From the NCBI RefSeq assembly GCF_000970345.1, contig NZ_LAQU01000041.1, positions 1 through 32,396 on the forward strand: a stretch of 32,396 bases of DNA, written 5' to 3'. Source of the DNA: Robbsia andropogonis (lineage in GTDB: Bacteria > Pseudomonadota > Gammaproteobacteria > Burkholderiales > Burkholderiaceae). Within the stretch, counting starts at the first letter, position 1. Each line of letters begins with the position of its first letter. Of the stretch, positions 27,738 to 32,396 are shown piece after piece. Made by a program: the position numbers and the translations under genes. The notes beneath the pieces were generated by a model. It ran no database searches and was not told the origin of the DNA. It saw only the letters and a program-made list of their open reading frames with translations.

Positions 27738-27783
27738 ATTCAGGTCCACTGCAGATGGCGCGTATCCACTCGCGCCATGTAGT

Positions 27784-27819
27784 AAAAAAGCCGCATCCAT
27801 GACAGATGCGGCTTTTTTT
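27784..27819. terminator. two-way rho-independent terminator between convergent genes
   Basis: A perfect stem (AAAAAAGCCGCATC with GATGCGGCTTTTTT) has a seven-base CATGACA loop. It is followed by a T-tract on the plus strand and, because of the A-run, also on the minus strand. It serves the SYLF gene and can end the otsA-glycosyltransferase transcript from the other side. Confidence 0.93.
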
Positions 27820-27871
27820 GTACGTACCGATCACGCCGGACGCACCTGGCGCGCCAGCAGACGAAGCACGG

Positions 27872-28930
27872 TCAATCAGTGATCAATCGTAATTGCGCCT
27901 TGCGCTGCGCGCGCGCGGCTGCGTGGTACACGTCCAAGTAGCGCTGCGCCATATGGTGCGCCGTGTAATGCTGCTCGAAATGCCGCCGGATATGCGAGCG
28001 CGACAGACCCGGCAGCTTGTCGACCGCGGCAATCGCGCCAATCTCGTCTTCGACGATGAATCCGGTCTCCCCGTCACGCAACACTTCCCCCACTGCTCCG
28101 CGCTTGAAAGAGATCACCGGCGTACCGCAGGCCATGGCCTCCACCATCGCCAGACTGAACGGCTCGGGCCAATCTATCGGCGACAGCAAGGCATGCGCAC
28201 CAGACAAGAATGCGGCTTTGTCACTATCGCGAATCTCGCCGATATATTCGACGTGCGGCAACTTCAGTAATGGCGCTATCTCCGTTTCAAAATAGAGTCG
28301 ATCCGCCACGTCGATCTTGGCCGCGATCTTAATGGGAAGGCCGCATCGCCCCGCGATCTTGATGGCGCGATCAAGCCGCTTTTCCGGCGAAATGCGGCCA
28401 AGGTAGGCAAGATAGGAAGGCGCGATGGGCTGTGGGCGATACAGCCACTCCGGCAAGCCATATGGCACGTTGCCAATCCAGTTGCCTCCGGGAAGGTAGC
28501 GTCGCTGCCCCATCGAAAGCGATATCAAGGGCACATCATCAAATGCCTCGTACAAACTCTGGTGCTCCGGCAAATCCAGGCGCCCATGCAGCGTCGTGAC
28601 AAATGGGGTGTCCTGACGCTTGAAAATAGAAAAGGGATAAAAGTGCAGATGCGAATGCACGATATCGAATTCCGGCGCAAGCTGGCGGACCCTTTCGAGC
28701 ATCAGCATATGCGGCGCAATCGGGTCGCGAATGCTCGGATCGCGCCGCAACGCGCGCGGCCAGATAGCTTCAAGCTTGGCATCAGTGACGGAGTCGCCGC
28801 TGGCGAACAACGTCACCTCGTGCCCCATCTGCACAAGCGATTCCGTCAGATAAGAGACGACACGTTCCGTGCCGCCATACAAGGTCGGGGGCACCGACTC
28901 CGTCAACGGAGCGATTTGCGCGATTTTCAT
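27872..28930 (-). CDS. family 4 glycosyltransferase
   Basis: The 352-residue protein is a GT-B fold, GT4-type retaining glycosyltransferase. The N-terminal domain has MKIAQIAPL and the glycine loop YGGTERVVSYL at 18-28, with IVHSHLHFYPF near 90-100. The C-terminal donor domain has YLGRISPEKRLDRAI and the signature EPFSLAMVE, fitting E-x7-E at 256-264. No membrane segments are present. The ATG at 28930 has GGGAGGTC six bases upstream; an upstream in-frame ATG at 28960 lies in the otsA spacer and is rejected. It follows otsA by 42 bases, so it is probably made together with trehalose-6-phosphate synthase. Donor and acceptor are unknown; a role in trehalose or glycan metabolism is inferred. Confidence 0.9.
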   Translation of the reverse strand: MKIAQIAPLTESVPPTLYGGTERVVSYLTESLVQMGHEVTLFASGDSVTDAKLEAIWPRALRRDPSIRDPIAPHMLMLERVRQLAPEFDIVHSHLHFYPFSIFKRQDTPFVTTLHGRLDLPEHQSLYEAFDDVPLISLSMGQRRYLPGGNWIGNVPYGLPEWLYRPQPIAPSYLAYLGRISPEKRLDRAIKIAGRCGLPIKIAAKIDVADRLYFETEIAPLLKLPHVEYIGEIRDSDKAAFLSGAHALLSPIDWPEPFSLAMVEAMACGTPVISFKRGAVGEVLRDGETGFIVEDEIGAIAAVDKLPGLSRSHIRRHFEQHYTAHHMAQRYLDVYHAAARAQRKAQLRLITD

Positions 28931-28944
28931 GATGACCTCCCGTT

Positions 28945-28961
28945 GTTGCCAATATGGCAAC
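28945..28961. repeat. short perfect inverted repeat in the otsA-glycosyltransferase spacer
   Basis: GTTGCC and GGCAAC flank a five-base loop. On the minus strand it lies directly before the GGGAGG ribosome-binding site of the glycosyltransferase, so an RNA hairpin here could influence translation. It has no T-tract and is not a terminator. Confidence 0.5.
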
Positions 28962-28972
28962 GCCTCATTGCT

Positions 28973-30367
28973 TCAGTGCTTCTGTACCCTGACCGCCCGC
29001 AAATCGGCGAGGAAGCTGTCGCGCCACACGCCCAGGTCGTTTTTGCGTAACACCTCGACCATCCGCGCATGGCGGCGTTGACGCTCCTTCAACGGCATGG
29101 TCAGCGCCTGCTGCAAGGCCTCCGTCATATCGATGATATCGTGCGGATTCACAATCAGCGCGTCTTGCAATTCCGCCGCCGCGCCCGCGAAACGAGACAA
29201 CACCAATACACCGGGATCCGCCGGATCCTGCGCGGCGACATATTCCTTGGCGACGAGATTCATGCCATCTCGCAACGGTGTCACGAACCCCACCTGCGAC
29301 GCTCGGAACAAGGACATGAGTACCCAGCGGTCGTACCGTCTGTTAAGGTACCGAATCGGCGTCCAATCGAGCCCGGAGAAGCGCCCGTTGATCCGCCCTG
29401 CCTCGTATTCGAGATTCTGTCGGATATGCTGATAGGTCTGCACATCCGAACGCGTCGGTGGTGCGACCTGCACCAGGCTGACAGCGCTTTGCAATTCAGG
29501 CACGTTCTCCAGCAAGCGCTCGAATGCACGGAAACGCTCGACGATCCCCTTCGAATAATCGAGCCGGTCCACACTCATGATCAGCTTGCGATTCTGCAAA
29601 CTCTGCTTCAGCTCACGTACATCCTTACGGCTTTCGAAACGCTTCGCCTGTGCCGCGATGTCATCGGGGAAAACACCGATGCGGTAGACGCCGGCTTTCA
29701 ACTTGCGCCCGTACGCCTCGACGTCCGTGCCATCCGCGGACATCGTGCCACCGGCGTAGCGCGTGACGTAATCACCAAACGCCACGCGATCCGATTCGGT
29801 CTGGAACCCAACCACGTCATAGCAACAAAGCGAACGCACCAACTCCTCATGCGGCGGAATATTCAGGAGCACTTGCGGCGTGGGAAACGGAATGTGCAAA
29901 AAAAAGCCGATACGATTCTTGACACCCGCGAGCCGCAATGCCTCGGCAAAAGGAATCAGGTGATAGTCATGGACCCAGATCACATCGTCGGGTTCCAACA
30001 ACGGCAGTAGCTGCTGCGCCAGCCAGGCATTGACACGTCGGTATCCGGCATACTCCTGCCGGTCGTAGCGCGCCAGGTCGTTCCGATAATGAAAGACTGG
30101 CCACAGCATTGCATTCGAGAAACCGCGGTAGTACTGGTCATAATCACGTCGCGCGAGATCGACGGTCGCGAAAGTGACCGCGCCATCCTGCTCGACATGC
30201 GGTGCGGCGTTCAGTGACGCTTCGGTGACAATGTCTCCGCTCCATCCGAACCACACCCCGCCGGCATCCTTCAAGGCGCCAAATACCCCCACGGCCAGCC
30301 CGCCGGACGAGCCCTTGCTTTCCGTCGGGGTGGCAACACGATTGGATACAACGACGAGTCGACTCAT
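28973..30367 (-). CDS. otsA: alpha,alpha-trehalose-6-phosphate synthase
   Basis: OtsA makes trehalose-6-phosphate from UDP-glucose and glucose-6-phosphate, the first step of the stress protectant trehalose. The 464-residue GT20 product is complete. It opens MSRLVVVSNRVATP, with the SGGLAVG loop at 21-27 and WVHDYHLIPF at 131-140. SVDRLDYSKGIVERFRAFE lies near 265-283, and TPLRDGMNLVAKEYVAAQ later. No OtsB phosphatase domain is fused and no otsB gene is visible in this window, so dephosphorylation must be done elsewhere. The ATG at 30367 is preferred; a TTG four codons upstream is in frame. Its promoter should lie in the 400-base gap upstream. Confidence 0.96.
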   Translation of the reverse strand: MSRLVVVSNRVATPTESKGSSGGLAVGVFGALKDAGGVWFGWSGDIVTEASLNAAPHVEQDGAVTFATVDLARRDYDQYYRGFSNAMLWPVFHYRNDLARYDRQEYAGYRRVNAWLAQQLLPLLEPDDVIWVHDYHLIPFAEALRLAGVKNRIGFFLHIPFPTPQVLLNIPPHEELVRSLCCYDVVGFQTESDRVAFGDYVTRYAGGTMSADGTDVEAYGRKLKAGVYRIGVFPDDIAAQAKRFESRKDVRELKQSLQNRKLIMSVDRLDYSKGIVERFRAFERLLENVPELQSAVSLVQVAPPTRSDVQTYQHIRQNLEYEAGRINGRFSGLDWTPIRYLNRRYDRWVLMSLFRASQVGFVTPLRDGMNLVAKEYVAAQDPADPGVLVLSRFAGAAAELQDALIVNPHDIIDMTEALQQALTMPLKERQRRHARMVEVLRKNDLGVWRDSFLADLRAVRVQKH

Positions 30368-30770
30368 TGGATGGCTCAAATCCTGTTATTCGATATTTCG
30401 ATCATGGGGCACTCCGCGAACACGGCGTTCGGTCGGCGGGCAGTGCGATGGTGTCGGACGGTCGGGGGCCGGAACGTCGTCACACGTCGCACACGACAGT
30501 TTGAGGCGCGACGGTGCGGACGACGTCAACCAGGAGGCGCTCTAAAACGAAGGTGCCTAGCCGGTTCGTTCGGCACGCTGCCGGCGCGATACGCCACGCG
30601 CGGCCACATACCCTTGCATACAAGGGAAATGCGTAATAAATCGGCCGCTTGAAGATGGATTAACAAGGTTTTTCTCTTTTAATAATACACCACGTCACGC
30701 GGGGCTGCTGCCGATGAACATGGATGCTGGCGAGGTTCACGGGCCGTGAGAGCGCGGGTACGCGCGGTAA
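30368..30770. other. otsA upstream intergenic region
   Basis: This is 403 bases without a supportable gene, upstream of otsA and downstream of the MscS-type gene on the minus strand. It has an AT-rich patch around 30655-30695 and a 16-base palindrome at 30611-30626, described separately. Short open frames on the plus strand here lack ribosome-binding sites and family resemblance. The otsA promoter probably lies within it, but I could not fix it. Confidence 0.4.
30611..30626. repeat. palindrome upstream of otsA
   Basis: CCCTTG and CAAGGG surround a central CATA, giving a near-symmetric 16-base site about 245 bases upstream of the otsA start, next to AT-rich sequence. It could be an operator for a dimeric regulator or a small hairpin. 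No known consensus was matched. Confidence 0.45.
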
Positions 30771-32060
30771 CTATCGACCCGTGCGGCCAGCCGGCATCGA
30801 CGTCGACGCACGCCAACCCGGCGCCGACTGTGTGATACCGGGTGAAGAGGATGCCACGCGCGGCATGCCTTCGGCCAACGGTGCGAACGGCGTTTGCACC
30901 GGGTCATGCGGTGCTCCCGGTGGCGCTAGGTCGTCCGGGCTGCCATGCAGCGACTCCGGGCCAGGAAAATCACGGCGCGCACCGGCCTCGGGTGACGTCG
31001 GCTGCCATTCATTGCGGGTCCGAGGAAGATACTCGGGATAATGCCGCTGCATGTAGGCGATCAAACCCTCACGCACTTTACATCGAAGATCCCAGTTCAG
31101 CGGCGAGTCACTGGAACTGACAAGGGCACGCAGTTGCACGGCCCGGTCGCTGGCGTCGGTTACCTGCAGGACCTGGACGCGTCGATCCCATTCACTGGCT
31201 GCCTCGCACAGCCGGACGAGTTCTTCCCGGAGTGGCGCGATCGGCATCCGGAAATCCACCCAGAGAAACACGCTGCCGATGATCTGCGAGGTGGTTCGTG
31301 TCCAGTTCTGGAAGGAATTTTCAATAAACCATTGCAGTGGCACGATCAGTCGTCGTTCATCCCAGATCCGCACGGCGATATAGGTGCCGGTAATGGCTTC
31401 CACCCGCCCCCACTCGCCCTGTATCACCACGACATCGTCGATACGCACCGGCTGAGACAGCGCGATCTGCAGCCCGGCGATCAGGTTGCCGAGAACGGGT
31501 CGCGCAGCGATACCGGCAACCAGTCCGGCAACGCCCGCGGAGGCGAGCAGACTCGCGCCGATCTGCCGTACATTCGGTACGGTCATCAGCATGGCGCCAA
31601 CGCCAATCACGACAATCGCGGCCATCACGCATCGGGCCAGCACATGTACCTTGGTATGCAGGGAGCGCGTACGAAGATTGTCGGATTGTTCGAGGGGGTT
31701 CAGCGTAATAACGCCCTGTACGATGGCGTCTACGGTACGCAAGGCAAGCCATGTCAGCGACCCGATCAACACCAATACCGAGACACGCCGAAGCGGGTTT
31801 ACCAAAAAGAGATCATCGTTCGTATTCCACCAGACCAGTTGCAGCAACAGGACGGTAACCGCCCATTGCGCGGGTCGGTCGACGTACCGAACCAGCATGC
31901 CGATCATGGGATAAGGCCGCGCCAGCCGTCGCAGGATTCCAAGACCGATGCGATGCGCGGCCCAGGCGAACAGCAATGTGAGCAGGGTCAGGGTGAGTAC
32001 ACCGGGCCAGGAATTCAACGGTGCGTCCACGATCCGCGTGCCGAAGTCTAGAAGCTTCAT
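30771..32060 (-). CDS. MscS-family mechanosensitive ion channel
   Basis: The 429-residue inner-membrane protein has about five hydrophobic segments between residues 18 and 200. The last is the pore-lining helix typical of MscS (ASLLASAGVAGLVAGIAARP, about 169-188, then VLGNLIAGLQIALSQP). The beta domain follows with IDDVVVIQGEWGRVEAITGT, then VPLQWFIENSFQNWTR, and the alpha-beta cytoplasmic domain reaches about 345. The last 85 residues form a Pro/Ala/Ser-rich tail with no recognisable domain. The ATG at 32060 lacks a strong Shine-Dalgarno. Channels of this family release solutes on hypo-osmotic shock; the nearby otsA makes a compatible solute, but the gap between them is 403 bases. Confidence 0.92.
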   Translation of the reverse strand: MKLLDFGTRIVDAPLNSWPGVLTLTLLTLLFAWAAHRIGLGILRRLARPYPMIGMLVRYVDRPAQWAVTVLLLQLVWWNTNDDLFLVNPLRRVSVLVLIGSLTWLALRTVDAIVQGVITLNPLEQSDNLRTRSLHTKVHVLARCVMAAIVVIGVGAMLMTVPNVRQIGASLLASAGVAGLVAGIAARPVLGNLIAGLQIALSQPVRIDDVVVIQGEWGRVEAITGTYIAVRIWDERRLIVPLQWFIENSFQNWTRTTSQIIGSVFLWVDFRMPIAPLREELVRLCEAASEWDRRVQVLQVTDASDRAVQLRALVSSSDSPLNWDLRCKVREGLIAYMQRHYPEYLPRTRNEWQPTSPEAGARRDFPGPESLHGSPDDLAPPGAPHDPVQTPFAPLAEGMPRVASSSPGITQSAPGWRASTSMPAGRTGR

Positions 32061-32177
32061 GCGGTAGGGGTGTGCAAGAAGGGCATACGATCCGGCGCGT
32101 GGCCGGACCGTGTCCCGTTGTTGATCTTCAGGGAGTGATACGACCGAAATGCGTTCCCGTATCGGGTGCGTCGATCC

Positions 32178-32396
32178 TTACTGCGCGGCCTGGGGATGTT
32201 GCGCGCGATATTGTTGCTCGATCGAGGTCAAAAGCTTGACCGAATCCGGCTCCGAATACCGCTTGCCGAAATCGAGTGCCGTCATACCCAGTTGGTTCTT
32301 GACCAACGGGTTGGCGCCGCGCTTGATCAGCAACTGGATCGTCGACGCGTAACCGCCGCGGGCCGCCATCATCAGTGGGGTGGTGTCGTTTGGTGA
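32178..32396 (-). CDS. ankyrin-repeat protein, C-terminal part only
   Basis: The frame is open to the right edge of the window, so the N-terminus lies outside. The visible 72 residues contain an ankyrin repeat, TPLMMAARGGYASTIQLLIKRGANP, of which the TPLMMAARGG and LLIKRGANP parts are diagnostic. A second repeat begins KNQLGMTALDFGKRYSEPDS, and a short tail rich in Gln and Ala follows. Ankyrin repeats mediate protein-protein contacts; nothing shows a partner. The stop at 32178 is 117 bases before the MscS-type start in the same direction, so the two may be co-transcribed. Confidence 0.85.
   Translation of the reverse strand, partial: SPNDTTPLMMAARGGYASTIQLLIKRGANPLVKNQLGMTALDFGKRYSEPDSVKLLTSIEQQYRAQHPQAAQ

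Noticed and set aside
30174-30652. Small plus-strand frames upstream of otsA
   Set aside because: Arginine-rich, without ribosome-binding sites, and partly antisense to otsA.

Overview
The window reads as a chromosomal housekeeping region of a Burkholderiaceae bacterium (Burkholderia sensu lato). Support comes from protein similarity recalled from that family and from gene order: ndk-rlmN-rodZ-ispG-hisS-yfgM-bamB-der-hfq-hflX, surE-pcm-nlpD-rpoS, and ffs-dnaX-ybaB-recR. Base composition looks GC-rich but, by eye, lower than in typical Burkholderia, so a relative such as Robbsia is possible; this is inference. No transposase, integrase, phage gene, CRISPR array or tRNA was found.

Layout. 1-11480 (minus strand): a long co-directional block running ndk, rlmN, rodZ, ispG, hisS, a YfgM-like protein, bamB, der, hfq and hflX, the last cut by the left edge. 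11687-12391 (plus): a divergent YccA/Bax-inhibitor-1 membrane protein, closed by a rho-independent terminator. 12604-19255 (minus): surE, pcm, nlpD and rpoS, then a PolB-type 3'-5' exonuclease coupled to rpoS by a 4-base overlap, then rlmD. 19321-23182 (minus): the SRP RNA gene ffs with its promoter, dnaX, ybaB and recR. 23196-26281 (minus): a NCS2 purine permease, ribA and an orphan NarL-type response regulator. 26726-27737 (plus): a small DUF2795 protein and a SYLF/Ysc84 lipoprotein, closed by a two-way terminator. 27872-32396 (minus): an ankyrin-repeat protein cut by the right edge, a MscS-type channel, otsA and a GT4 glycosyltransferase.

How the genes fit together. The first block joins nucleotide supply (Ndk), rRNA/tRNA methylation (RlmN), cell shape (RodZ), isoprenoid synthesis (IspG), histidyl-tRNA charging (HisS), envelope assembly (YfgM-like, BamB), ribosome assembly (Der, HflX) and RNA regulation (Hfq). 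The second is the stationary-phase and repair cluster around RpoS. The third pairs the SRP RNA with the clamp loader and RecR repair. The last region is stress-related: trehalose synthesis, a mechanosensitive channel and a SYLF lipoprotein.

The most notable sequence-level observation is that dnaX and ybaB, which are adjacent, each carry an apparent one-base deletion at or beside a homopolymer run. In both cases adding one base restores a complete product of expected length. Since dnaX is essential, base-calling error is the simplest explanation. I see no clearly novel biological system; the remaining findings are modest variations on known families.
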